Assembly: GCA_902596605.1 (NCBI GenBank)
Contig: CACJUU010000010.1
Span: 1 to 64,000, forward strand
DNA: 64,000 nucleotides
Origin: an uncultured Alphaproteobacteria bacterium
GTDB lineage: Bacteria > Pseudomonadota > Alphaproteobacteria > Rhodobacterales > Rhodobacteraceae
Direction: 5' to 3'
Part shown: positions 35,586 to 44,765 of the stretch, piece by piece
Numbering within the stretch: position 1 is the stretch's first letter
Layout: the number at the start of each line of letters is the position of its first letter
Position numbers and translations under genes: made by a program
Notes under the pieces: generated by a model
Databases searched by the model: none
Told to the model about the DNA's origin: nothing
What the model saw: the letters and a program-made list of their open reading frames with translations, nothing else

Positions 35586-36509
35586 TTATAGTATATTCCG
35601 TGTGTCAGATTGTGAAATATCAAAACCTGGAAGTTTATCTCTATCTCCATCTGAGAAATCTTCACTAACAAATATGTCGCCCCTTTTAAAACACTCTCTC
35701 AGCAAAAGGTTTGTTAGACCATGACCACCAGAACATGAAATAAATTTTCCTAAAATTGGCCTTCCCACAAGGCTCAAGTCTCCAAGGGCATCAAGAATCT
35801 TATGTCTGATACATTCATCTGAATATCTCAGTCCATCTTGTACAGTCATCTCATTTTCTCCAACGACGATTGCATTCTCTATCCCTCCTCCTAACGCAAA
35901 CCCTTCATCTTTCAGCCGCATAACATCACTTTTTCGACAAAAAGTTCTACTATCACAAATTTCTCTCACGAATGCTCCATTTACAATAGGCATATCTAGG
36001 CTTTGTCTGTTAAGTGCCGTGCCAGGCCAGTTCATTTCAAAATCTATTGAGAACGTATTCGCAGGTCTTAATTCTGCCCAAGCATCTGAGTTTCCTACTC
36101 GAATACTGTTAACCACTTTGTACAATTTAGTCTTTTTCTCAAGCTCAGCAACTCCTGCTTCAAGTATTGCTTTTACAAATATTCTTGATGATCCATCGAA
36201 TATAGGAACCTCTGCTTCGTCCAATTCAACTAATGCATTATGAATTCCTAGGCCAGCGAAAGCAGCTAGAATATGTTCAGCAGTTATAATTGAAACACCC
36301 ATACTATTTGTAAGCTGAGTCCGCAAATAAGTCTTAGATACATTCTCAAAACTTGCCTTGACACAAGCTTGATCGTCCTTCACATCCGTTCTCTTAAAAA
36401 CTATGCCATGATCGGCTGATGCAGGGTGGATAACCATTTTGACATCTTTGCCAAAATGTAAGCCTTTGCCTTCGAGCTTAAATGAGTTTTTTATAGATTT
36501 CTGAAACAT
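35586..36509 (-). CDS. lpxC: UDP-3-O-acyl-N-acetylglucosamine deacetylase
   Basis: Committed step of lipid A synthesis, so the organism makes lipopolysaccharide. The 307-residue zinc enzyme has Glu78-His79 in ITAEHILAAFAG, the later zinc pair in RHKILDALGDLSLVG and the catalytic His of SGGHGLTN. The ATG at 36509 has an AAGG Shine-Dalgarno; numbering from it puts His79 exactly where the E. coli enzyme has it. Confidence 0.96.
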   Translation of the reverse strand: MFQKSIKNSFKLEGKGLHFGKDVKMVIHPASADHGIVFKRTDVKDDQACVKASFENVSKTYLRTQLTNSMGVSIITAEHILAAFAGLGIHNALVELDEAEVPIFDGSSRIFVKAILEAGVAELEKKTKLYKVVNSIRVGNSDAWAELRPANTFSIDFEMNWPGTALNRQSLDMPIVNGAFVREICDSRTFCRKSDVMRLKDEGFALGGGIENAIVVGENEMTVQDGLRYSDECIRHKILDALGDLSLVGRPILGKFISCSGGHGLTNLLLRECFKRGDIFVSEDFSDGDRDKLPGFDISQSDTRNIL

Positions 36510-36589
36510 TGTAACCTTCAACCCAAAGATTACCTAATCGGCTAGAAAGCTCAATACACAGTTATATGTCAAAATAATTCAATTGTTAT

Positions 36590-38074
36590 TCAGTTAGCTT
36601 GTCTACGTAAAAAAGCTGGAATCTCTAATTTGCTTTCATCTTCTCTGTCCGTTATTAATTTTTCCTCTTCCCGAACTAACTGATCCTTTGAAGCTTCATA
36701 ATTTTCTTGTTCTCTTTTTTCTCCAAAGCCTGTCATACGTCTTATAAAATTGTTCAAACCCCCACTTGAAGGTACGGATTCAACGTTTTGCTTTCTTGAA
36801 GGTAGGTTTATCTCTGAAGTAGATTGGTTAAGCGGTTGCTCTAATTTTTTTTCGCTTTCACTTTTATCAGCATTACCAATATTTTTTTCAGATGAAAATC
36901 TAGCTGAGGTTAGAGTGGTTGCTATTGGTTCCAACTCATTTTTTTCTTTATCTAAAGTATCTCCATCTATTGTGGATTGCTCGTCTTTGATCTGATTTTT
37001 TTGCAAAATATCTCTAGATAAATAGGTTTGCTGATCGGTGTTATCGACTTCAATTCCATCCGAACCCTTTATTTCATTGAGCGCATGCGAATTAGGCTTT
37101 GAAAATTCAGCTACATCTATGCCAGTAGCTACGACAGACACTCTGATAGACCCTGTAAGCTCAGTGTCAAAAGTTGATCCGACTATTATATTAGCCTCTG
37201 GGTCTACTTCATCTCTTATTCTATTTGCTGCTTCATCGACCTCAAATAGAGTCATATCATTACTGCCGGTTACATTTATAAGCACACCAGTAGCTCCCTT
37301 TAGTGAAATCTCATCCAATAAAGGATTAGCTATTGCCTTCTCTGCAGCTTGCAATGCTCTATCCTCACCGCTGGCTTCTCCTGTACCCATCATTGCTTTT
37401 CCCATTTCATCCATGACGGACCTCACATCAGCAAAGTCCAAATTGATGAGTCCAGGTTTAACCATTAGATCCGTTACACCTTTTACCCCCTGGTAAAGAA
37501 CATCGTCAGCCATAGAAAAAGCTTCAGTAAATGTCGTCTTTTCTGTTGCTAGTCTGAATAAGTTCTGATTAGGGATTACTATGAGAGTATCTACCACCTT
37601 CTGCAATGCTGATATTCCCTCGTCAGCTTGTTTCATTCTGGTTGTACCTTCAAATTGAAAAGGTTTCGTGACAACACCAACGGTCAGTATTCCCTTTTGT
37701 CTTGCCAGCTCAGCAACAATGGGAGCTGCCCCTGTGCCTGTTCCACCACCCATTCCTGCTGTTATAAAACATAGATTTGCACCATCTAAAATATCAGCAA
37801 TCTGTTCAGTGCTTTCCACTGCAGCCTCATTTCCAACCTCCGGTTTTGCACCAGCTCCAAGTCCCTGAGTTCTTTTTAACCCCAATTGTAACTTTGTTTG
37901 AGCATTCGACTGCTGTAAGGCCTGTGCATCCGTATTTGCGGCCACAAATTCTGCTCCCTCCAGATTTTTTAACATCATATTATTTACAGCGTTTCCGCCA
38001 GCGCCTCCAATACCAAAAACTAGTATTCTTGGCTTCAATTCCTGATGCTCAGGAATCCTTATGTTTATTACCAT
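36590..38074 (-). CDS. ftsZ: Cell division protein FtsZ
   Basis: Tubulin-like GTPase that forms the division ring. The 494-residue protein has the GTP loop MGGGTGTG at 108-115, synergy loop residues in [11 protein letters not shown], a long low-complexity linker (about 330-475, rich in Lys, Glu, Ser) and the C-terminal peptide [10 protein letters not shown] that binds FtsA and other tethers. It is separated from ftsA by 113 bases holding a candidate promoter and operator, so it can be expressed apart from the rest of the cluster. Confidence 0.98.
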   Translation of the reverse strand: MVINIRIPEHQELKPRILVFGIGGAGGNAVNNMMLKNLEGAEFVAANTDAQALQQSNAQTKLQLGLKRTQGLGAGAKPEVGNEAAVESTEQIADILDGANLCFITAGMGGGTGTGAAPIVAELARQKGILTVGVVTKPFQFEGTTRMKQADEGISALQKVVDTLIVIPNQNLFRLATEKTTFTEAFSMADDVLYQGVKGVTDLMVKPGLINLDFADVRSVMDEMGKAMMGTGEASGEDRALQAAEKAIANPLLDEISLKGATGVLINVTGSNDMTLFEVDEAANRIRDEVDPEANIIVGSTFDTELTGSIRVSVVATGIDVAEFSKPNSHALNEIKGSDGIEVDNTDQQTYLSRDILQKNQIKDEQSTIDGDTLDKEKNELEPIATTLTSARFSSEKNIGNADKSESEKKLEQPLNQSTSEINLPSRKQNVESVPSSGGLNNFIRRMTGFGEKREQENYEASKDQLVREEEKLITDREDESKLEIPAFLRRQAN

Positions 38075-38111
38075 TGTTGCCTGCCATTGTAGTTTTTTTA
38101 TTTTTCACTGC

Positions 38112-38148
38112 TGATTCGTATAATAACCGAATCACTTTAAGTCGTCAC
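38112..38148 (-). promoter_or_regulatory. Candidate ftsZ promoter with an inverted repeat over the -10
   Basis: On the minus strand, GTGACG (plus 38143-38148) and TATTAT (plus 38120-38125) are separated by 17 bases; the -10 matches TATAAT at five of six. A perfect 7-bp inverted repeat, TGATTCG at 38112-38118 and CGAATCA at 38128-38134 with 9 bases between, is centred on the -10. A bound protein would hide the promoter. Pattern reading only. Confidence 0.5.
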
Positions 38149-38187
38149 TATTTTTATCTTCTAGTCGAGTTTTTATAAAGAAAGGTG

Positions 38188-39519
38188 TTACCAGTTTGAT
38201 TTTACCCACCGCCATGTTCTTCTTATTAGCTCATCCCCTTCATGCTCAAAAGGTGCTTTGAAGTCCCACAACTCATCTTGCGGTTGAGCTAGATTTAAGG
38301 CCAGCCCTATAGCAGCAGCAGCCTCGGGGCCGTGGGCTGATGCTGGCAGCCCTTGAATCCTCATTGGTACAGCCACACGTGTTGGTTTTCCGAGAAATAT
38401 AGAAGTAAAATCTAATATATCCGCTAATTTGCTACCCCCACCAGTTAAAACGACTTTTTGTCCAGGTAGAAACTCGAAGTCCGAGCTATCTAATATTGTC
38501 CTTAATGAATCAAAGATTTCCTCAACTCTAGGCCGTATTACTCCTAGTAATTCAGACTTTGTTATAGTTCTTCTGTCAGCGTAAAGATCTGTATTGTTCT
38601 CGGGCAATTCTATAGTTTCTCTATCATCCGAGTTGGCAGGCATCAAACCTCCATGCAAAACTTTTAATCTTTCAGCTGCTAAGAAAGAGATTTGAAATGC
38701 CTGCATGATATCGGTTGTTATATGTTGTCCTCCGATCCTTATCGATTCAGAGAAGATTAAATTCTTTCTAAAGAAAATTGATATACTCGAACTTGAAGCA
38801 CCTAAATCAATGCAAACAACACCTATTTGCGTTTCATCCTCAAGAAGGCTTGATTGTCCAGAAACATAGGGGGCAAGTGCTATTCCTGCCAAAGACAGAT
38901 CACATTTATTCAAACAAGTCACCATATTCTTTATTATATCCGACCGGATAGAAACAATATTGACGTCGACCGACAACTTGGTTCCGCTTATTCCCCTCGG
39001 GTCCATGTATCCATGCTTATTATCAATACTAAAATTAACTGGCAAAGCGTGGATTATTTCTCTTTTCAAATCATTATATACTAGATTTACCTTCGAAAGC
39101 GCATGTCCGATATCTAGCTCTGTTACTTCCCTTTGAATAAATTCAATAGAGGATGAGATCAGAGTAGATTTCTGAGTGCCACTAGAAAAGGTCAGAAAAA
39201 CATTCTCAATTAGACAACCTGCCATTTTTTGGGCCCGTTGGATCACAGTCCTTATCGCACTTTCAGCTTCCCTCATCTCATATATTTCGCCAGCCCTAAT
39301 CCCCCTAGATTTTGTGGTTGAAGCACCAATAACTCTGAAAGTCATCCCTCTATCTGATTTACCAGTTGAGAATGAATTAATTTGATTTATCTCGGTGAGA
39401 GAAATCACTAAGCACATTACCTTAGAGCTTCCAAGGTCTATTAGAGCAACGGTTCCCTTTTTTATAGCGGCCAACCTTTTTTGCCTCAACTGCCTCTGAC
39501 TCTGCAATAATTTCCTCAA
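38188..39519 (-). CDS. ftsA: Cell division protein FtsA
   Basis: Actin-like ATPase tethering FtsZ to the membrane. The 443-residue protein has the N-terminal nucleotide site ALIDLGSSKVMCLV, the SHS2/1C insertion, the phosphate loop VCIDLGASSSSISIF, the adenosine motif VLTGGGSKLADI, and a C-terminal amphipathic helix ending RRTWRWVKSNW. The TTG start overlaps the ftsQ stop (TTGA) and has an excellent AAGGAGG Shine-Dalgarno 8 bases upstream. Confidence 0.97.
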   Translation of the reverse strand: MRKLLQSQRQLRQKRLAAIKKGTVALIDLGSSKVMCLVISLTEINQINSFSTGKSDRGMTFRVIGASTTKSRGIRAGEIYEMREAESAIRTVIQRAQKMAGCLIENVFLTFSSGTQKSTLISSSIEFIQREVTELDIGHALSKVNLVYNDLKREIIHALPVNFSIDNKHGYMDPRGISGTKLSVDVNIVSIRSDIIKNMVTCLNKCDLSLAGIALAPYVSGQSSLLEDETQIGVVCIDLGASSSSISIFFRKNLIFSESIRIGGQHITTDIMQAFQISFLAAERLKVLHGGLMPANSDDRETIELPENNTDLYADRRTITKSELLGVIRPRVEEIFDSLRTILDSSDFEFLPGQKVVLTGGGSKLADILDFTSIFLGKPTRVAVPMRIQGLPASAHGPEAAAAIGLALNLAQPQDELWDFKAPFEHEGDELIRRTWRWVKSNW

Positions 39520-40379
39520 CCTGCTAACCTCCTTGTATCTTTTCCAATATATTCGACAGGTGGGGCCTTCCTGAACCTTATAATTGGTTTATCTATATTT
39601 CTCAAATCAACAGAAACTGCGGTTTTTGAAAGCTTATTTGTCTCATGTAGAAACATACGCATTACCTTTAATCCTTTATTCAAATTATTCTCTGGCAACT
39701 TGAAAACCAACTCGCTTTTCATATGAATATCCCATCGTCTTTCTCCGATCCATTCGTAGTATAATACCTCTGATTGATATGATCCTATTTCATTTACTAG
39801 TGCTAATAATGCGTTGATATTTTTTGATGCATTCTTTCCGACCAAAAGTGGGAACCTTGATAACCCTTCATAATCCTGTTTTATCGACAATATGACTCCA
39901 TTGCCATCAAGGACCTCATACAGATCGTTATTAAAGAATATTACGGCTTCTTTTCTTTCAATGACATTTACAATTACTAATCCATCAGTAGAAAATTTAA
40001 CAAAAGCTTTTTTAACCTTTCTTATATCTTCTATCTTTTCTCTTAGGGCCTGAGCTTTCAATGCGGAAAACCCTTCAGTTGCAGCGTTCTCAATTAAAGT
40101 TACAATTTGTTTTTTCAACGACTCTTGAGCACCGTTTACTAAAATTCTTGTTATGGAGAGTTCTGTTAGGCCCTTGTATATAGCAGAACTTTCCTCACTT
40201 AAAAATCTAATTTCTGCATTTAAGTCAATTTCTTCGTACAGAAATTTTTTAGATATTAATACGCTGACTACAAAGAAAACTATTATTAAAACTAATCTAA
40301 ACCAAAGCCTGTAAAACAATCTGTTTATCTTATAATGTAACTTCGACGGTGCTGGATCGTTAGATTTCAATAAATTCAT
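39516..40379 (-). CDS. ftsQ: Cell division protein FtsQ
   Basis: Bitopic divisome protein linking FtsA/Z side proteins with FtsL, FtsB and FtsI in the periplasm. The 287-residue product has a cytoplasmic tail, one transmembrane helix (about 27-46), a POTRA domain beginning near ITRILVNGAQESLKKQI, and the FtsQ beta domain (VIERKEAVIFFNNDLYEVLDGNG). Lies 7 bases after ddl and is coupled to ftsA by stop-start overlap. Confidence 0.94.
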   Translation of the reverse strand: MNLLKSNDPAPSKLHYKINRLFYRLWFRLVLIIVFFVVSVLISKKFLYEEIDLNAEIRFLSEESSAIYKGLTELSITRILVNGAQESLKKQIVTLIENAATEGFSALKAQALREKIEDIRKVKKAFVKFSTDGLVIVNVIERKEAVIFFNNDLYEVLDGNGVILSIKQDYEGLSRFPLLVGKNASKNINALLALVNEIGSYQSEVLYYEWIGERRWDIHMKSELVFKLPENNLNKGLKVMRMFLHETNKLSKTAVSVDLRNIDKPIIRFRKAPPVEYIGKDTRRLAG

Positions 40380-40386
40380 CTTTCAC

Positions 40387-41331
40387 CTATTTGTTACACG
40401 ATGCGTCTTTAATCAACTCTAGACAAATGTATTTTAAGTCTAGACCGACATATTCTGCCTGTTCAGGCACAAGGGAAGTTTTGGTCATCCCAGGTTGGGT
40501 ATTTAGTTCGAGGATGTATAGTCCTTCTTTCCCATTCTTTTCATTCCATCTGAAATCCGAACGAGTAATACCTCTGCAACCCAAAGTATTATGTGCAGTA
40601 ACTGCGTAATTAATACACAGATCGAATATCTCTCGCGGAATATCTGCAGGAACAATATGTTCAGAACCACCACTTTTATACTTAGCATCATAATTATACC
40701 AGTCGTCAGTAATAATGTCCGTAACTGTCAGAGGCCTACCATTTAGAACAGCAACTGTTAATTCTCTACCAGGAATATATTTTTCCAAAAGATACTTCCT
40801 GTCTTGATCTGCAACAATCCTCCCAACATCTTTAATTTGCTCTTCGAATTTTATGTAGTGAATTCCAACAGAGGAACCTCCACTATTTGGCTTAATTACA
40901 TATGGAGGGGCGAAAGGTATCTCATCTAATTGTTCTTCTCCAGCTAAAAGCAGGTCCTCTATTACTGGTAAACCTGATGATTTAAATATTTTTTTTGAGA
41001 TAAATTTATCCATTGCCGTTGCCGAAGATAAAACTCCAGAGTGTGTATATGGAATTTTTAGTGTTTCAAAAAGGCCCTGAATAGTCCCGTTTTCTCCAAT
41101 ACCACCATGTAAAGCGTTAAATATAATATCGGGTTTCTGACTTTTTATGACTTCAGCTAAGTCTTGTATATTGTTTGAGTTAACACTCACCGCGTCGACA
41201 TCTAGGTTTATTTTTTTGAGCGCTCTTATGCAGCTCTCAGCAGTTGAAACTGACACCTCTTTCTCCTCTGAAACCCCTCCCTGTAATACCAAGACCTTAG
41301 AGATATTTTTTGGATTAGCTGTCGTTTTCAA
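40387..41331 (-). CDS. ddl: D-alanine-D-alanine ligase
   Basis: ATP-grasp enzyme making D-Ala-D-Ala for peptidoglycan. The 314-residue protein has GGVSEEKEVSVSTA at the N-terminus, the ATP-grasp core VIKPNSGGSSVGIHYI, and the Mg/active-site RSDFRWNE and LELNTQPGMTKTSLVP. The TTG at 41331 lies 9 bases after a GGGAG Shine-Dalgarno inside the end of murB and gives the proper length; an open codon at 41364 is discounted. Confidence 0.95.
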   Translation of the reverse strand: MKTTANPKNISKVLVLQGGVSEEKEVSVSTAESCIRALKKINLDVDAVSVNSNNIQDLAEVIKSQKPDIIFNALHGGIGENGTIQGLFETLKIPYTHSGVLSSATAMDKFISKKIFKSSGLPVIEDLLLAGEEQLDEIPFAPPYVIKPNSGGSSVGIHYIKFEEQIKDVGRIVADQDRKYLLEKYIPGRELTVAVLNGRPLTVTDIITDDWYNYDAKYKSGGSEHIVPADIPREIFDLCINYAVTAHNTLGCRGITRSDFRWNEKNGKEGLYILELNTQPGMTKTSLVPEQAEYVGLDLKYICLELIKDASCNK

Positions 41332-41333
41332 TT

Positions 41334-42278
41334 TTATTTTCTCCCAACCCTTATTACCTCCCAATCAAGCGAAACTTTAAATTTCTCATAGACTGATTTC
41401 CTTATATACTCTCCGAGCGACTCCATTTCCTCAGAAGTTGCGCCCCCCAGATTTATTAAAAAATTTGGGTGCTTTTTTGATACCATGGCTTTGCCCATTT
41501 TTTTGCCCCTCAATCCCGCTCTATCAATCAAACTCCAAGCTTTAAAATCTATTGAGTCTTCTAACATAAGTGATGATTTTCCATCAGGATTCTTGAAAGT
41601 TGAGCCACAGGTTGCTTTATTGGTGGGCTGTGTCTTTTCCCTTTTGGACAACATCGCTTTCATTTTTGCATCGATTGCCACCTTTTTTTCTGTCTTTGGC
41701 TTCAAAATAGCGGAGGTCACAATAAAGTCATTAGGCAACCTACTAGCGCGGTATTTAAATTGAAGACTTTCCTTACTCAGTCGAATAATTTTACCTGATT
41801 TATCAACGCCTTCTATACTAAGCACATAATCACCTATGTAGTTGCCATAGCAGCCAGCGTTCATCGCTATTGCTCCGCCTATAGTTCCAGGTATCGTTCT
41901 TAAAAAAGATAAATCGTAACCTAGCTCAGATAAATTAACAGCAACTTTAGAGCTAAAATTCCCGGCTCCAAGCTTTACCTCATTATTTTTTATTTCTATT
42001 TCTGAAAAACTCCTTCCTAGTTTAACTGCAACTCCTGAAAGCCCTCCATCTCGAACCAAAAGATTTGAACAAGCTCCTATCGGCATAACATTCACTTCAA
42101 CTGGTATTAGAGTAAGGAACCTAGATAAATCATCCAAATTTTTTGGCCTAAACAAAATATCTACTGGTCCTCCAACCTTCAACCAACTAATTTTTGATAA
42201 AGGAAAAGAATAATTTATTGATCCTAAAAATTGATTCTCATCAATGAAACTCAATTTACTCTTTTTATTCATGTCCAT
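41334..42278 (-). CDS. murB: UDP-N-acetylenolpyruvoylglucosamine reductase
   Basis: FAD/NADPH enzyme that reduces the enolpyruvyl moiety to give UDP-MurNAc. The 314-residue, type I protein has the FAD-binding WLKVGGPVDILFRP, GACSNLLVRDGGLSGVAVKL and catalytic Ser region TCGSTFKNPDG with NAGCYGNYIGDYV. Three in-frame ATGs lie at 42284, 42278 and 42272 in the overlap with murC; the middle one best fits an AGAG Shine-Dalgarno. Confidence 0.95.
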   Translation of the reverse strand: MDMNKKSKLSFIDENQFLGSINYSFPLSKISWLKVGGPVDILFRPKNLDDLSRFLTLIPVEVNVMPIGACSNLLVRDGGLSGVAVKLGRSFSEIEIKNNEVKLGAGNFSSKVAVNLSELGYDLSFLRTIPGTIGGAIAMNAGCYGNYIGDYVLSIEGVDKSGKIIRLSKESLQFKYRASRLPNDFIVTSAILKPKTEKKVAIDAKMKAMLSKREKTQPTNKATCGSTFKNPDGKSSLMLEDSIDFKAWSLIDRAGLRGKKMGKAMVSKKHPNFLINLGGATSEEMESLGEYIRKSVYEKFKVSLDWEVIRVGRK

Positions 42279-43671
42279 TTTCATCTCTAAGAAAAGATAG
42301 GTTATTAACCCAATTAGTTATACTGCCAGCCCCGAGAGTTAAGAAAATATCACCCCTATTACAATTAGTTTTTAAAAATTTACTAAACGAAACTTCGTCT
42401 TCAATATACTCAACCTTTTGCGTCTCTTTTTTAGCAAGGGATTTTATCAGAGTTTTACTATCAAACCCATCGAGCTGGTGTTCACCAGCTGCAAAAACAG
42501 GAGCTATACCAATAATATCTGCAGCTCTAAAGCATTTCTTAAAGTCTTTGAATAATGACCTCAGCCTCGAAAATCTATGCGGCTGATGTACTACTATTAT
42601 CCTACCATTTGTAATAGCTTTGGCAGCAGAAATAACAGCTTCGATTTCTACAGGATGATGCGCATAGTCGTCTATTATCGTAGCTCCATTAAAGAAGCCA
42701 ATCCTAGTGAAGCGCCTCGATACTCCTTCAAATTTTACTAACGCACTTTTAATCAATTTTATGGGGACAGACAAATTTGAAGCTGCCAGAATGGCAGCAC
42801 AAGCATTTAGAGCATTATGCTGACCTATCATTGGCAAATAAAAGTCTCTCAAATAAATATTCGCAACTTTGTCATCTAAGTCAAATCTTGTGCCTCGTTC
42901 ACAAATTCTCAAATTTCTTATTGTTATATCTGCCTTTTCCGAAAACCCATAAGTAATAATTTTTCGATCCTTGACATTTGAGATTACATTAGCGACGTGT
43001 TTATCATCTATACAGCAAATGGCTACTCCGTAGAAAGGAACACTTGAAATAAATCTTTCAAAAGCTCTTTTTAAGTTTAAAAAACTGCTATAGTAATCTA
43101 AATGTTCCTTATCAATGTTTGTTACTATCGCAACAGTTGCAGGTAGTTTGTTAAATGACCCGTCACTTTCATCTGCCTCTACAACCATCCATTCTCCTTC
43201 TCCTAACCTTGCATTAGAACCATATGCTTTTATTACACCTCCATTGATGACTGTAGGATCTAAATTTCCTACTTCTGCAATTGAGGCGACAAGTGAGGTT
43301 GTTGTTGTCTTTCCATGAGAACCCGCGACCACAATATTTAACTTCATTCTCATTAATTCTGCTAGCATTTCAGCTCTAGAAACAATAGGTATCCCAAGTT
43401 CTTTCGCGAAGGCTAACTCAATATTGTCCTTCCCTATAGCAGAAGAAATAACTACAACAGAACAATTGCTAACATTCTCTCTGTCATGCTCATAGAATGT
43501 CTTTACTCCTAGAGATGCAAGCCTGACGGTTATGCTAGTTTTCTTTATATCAGAACCTTGTACAGAGTAACCAAGATTTACAAGAACCTCAGCGATTCCG
43601 GACATTCCTATACCACCAATCCCAATAAAATGTATTGGTCCCAAATTTAAGGGTAATCTAGTAGCAATCAT
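42265..43671 (-). CDS. murC: UDP-N-acetylmuramate-L-alanine ligase
   Basis: First Mur ligase, adding L-Ala to UDP-MurNAc. The 468-residue product has the N-terminal IHFIGIGGIGMSGIAEVLVNLGY, the ATP loop VAGSHGKTTTTS, the central EADESDGSF and DDYAHHPVEIEA, all typical of MurC. The ATG overlaps the murG stop (ATGA). Confidence 0.97.
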   Translation of the reverse strand: MIATRLPLNLGPIHFIGIGGIGMSGIAEVLVNLGYSVQGSDIKKTSITVRLASLGVKTFYEHDRENVSNCSVVVISSAIGKDNIELAFAKELGIPIVSRAEMLAELMRMKLNIVVAGSHGKTTTTSLVASIAEVGNLDPTVINGGVIKAYGSNARLGEGEWMVVEADESDGSFNKLPATVAIVTNIDKEHLDYYSSFLNLKRAFERFISSVPFYGVAICCIDDKHVANVISNVKDRKIITYGFSEKADITIRNLRICERGTRFDLDDKVANIYLRDFYLPMIGQHNALNACAAILAASNLSVPIKLIKSALVKFEGVSRRFTRIGFFNGATIIDDYAHHPVEIEAVISAAKAITNGRIIVVHQPHRFSRLRSLFKDFKKCFRAADIIGIAPVFAAGEHQLDGFDSKTLIKSLAKKETQKVEYIEDEVSFSKFLKTNCNRGDIFLTLGAGSITNWVNNLSFLRDENGHE

Positions 43672-44765
43672 TCCTTTTCTCCTAAGAATGCCTCAATTGT
43701 TCTAATTATATCTTTTGAGGCATCAGGTTTACCCATTTTCAATGCTTTAAAAGCCATAGCACTTGTTTTTGAGGGGGAATTCAAAATTACCTTTAACTTT
43801 TCAGACAAATCTTCGACAAGACTTGGGGTTTCTTCAATTACCACTGCTCCACCTTCTTCAGCAAATATTCTGGCATTGCGAAGCTGGTGATCATCCTTGG
43901 CATGCTTTAAAGGTATAAGTATTGCAGGTCTTCCGACGATCGATATATCTGCTAACGTATTAGATCCAGCTCTGCAAATAATGATCTGAGACTCTGACAT
44001 TAGTCTTTCTATATCTTCAAAAAATGGTCGAACACATGCTCTTAAGTCCATAGCTCTGTAAGCCGCAAAAACTTTATCTATATCATCCTTTCTTGCCTGG
44101 TGAAATATTGTTAAGCGTTCTTTAGTTTTTTTAGAAAGCGTTTCTATGCAGTTCGGTAAAGCGTCAGATAGTAACCTTGCACCTTGCGATCCCCCAAGTA
44201 CCAAAACCGTAATAGGCCATGGGCCAGGCCCAAGGTATTGAGAGTTAAGCTTTTTAAGCACTTTATTTCTGACGGGGTTGCCAGTAATTAACCCTGCTTT
44301 TGGATCTAAAAATAAGGTATTTGAAAAATGGCAAAAAACTTTTGAGCTAAACCTTTGAAAAAATCTGTTTACTCTTCCTAAAACTGCATTCTGTTCCTGA
44401 ATAAATGTAGGGATTCTTAGTAGAACGGACATCAAAAGAATTGGGAAGGTAGAAACTCCTCCAAAACCTAAGACAAACCTAGGTTTTTTCCTAAACATAA
44501 GTTTCCCTGAGCGCAAAGCCCCAAGAGGTAATTGATAAGATAGCTCCAGGATTTTTTTTCGAAGAGAAGCTGTCTCTGATGAAATTTTTAGAACCTCTAT
44601 TGAGTACTCATTTGAACTCTTATCAAGATACTGTAAACCCCTCACGTCTGTAAAAATTATTACCTCCCACCCAATAGCATTCAGTTCAGACGCCAAAGCG
44701 GTGCAAGGCAAGACATGACCTCCAGTACCTCCGGTTGATAATACACAAATACCTTTTTTATCCAT
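43668..44765 (-). CDS. murG: Lipid II synthase (UDP-GlcNAc transferase MurG)
   Basis: Inner-membrane-associated GT28 transferase that adds GlcNAc to lipid I. The 365-residue protein has the G-loop STGGTGGHVLPCTALA, the acceptor-side GGVSTFPIL, and the UDP-GlcNAc site VLVLGGSQGARLLSD and CRAGSNTLADIS. It shares one base with ftsW (TAATG). Confidence 0.97.
   Translation of the reverse strand: MDKKGICVLSTGGTGGHVLPCTALASELNAIGWEVIIFTDVRGLQYLDKSSNEYSIEVLKISSETASLRKKILELSYQLPLGALRSGKLMFRKKPRFVLGFGGVSTFPILLMSVLLRIPTFIQEQNAVLGRVNRFFQRFSSKVFCHFSNTLFLDPKAGLITGNPVRNKVLKKLNSQYLGPGPWPITVLVLGGSQGARLLSDALPNCIETLSKKTKERLTIFHQARKDDIDKVFAAYRAMDLRACVRPFFEDIERLMSESQIIICRAGSNTLADISIVGRPAILIPLKHAKDDHQLRNARIFAEEGGAVVIEETPSLVEDLSEKLKVILNSPSKTSAMAFKALKMGKPDASKDIIRTIEAFLGEKE

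Noticed and set aside
36567-36572. TTGACA (minus strand) upstream of lpxC
   Set aside because: No acceptable -10 at 16-18 bases; lpxC can be served from the ftsZ promoter.
37777-38178. 133-codon plus-strand ORF over the ftsZ 5' end and promoter
   Set aside because: Shadow of ftsZ; low-complexity translation without family features.
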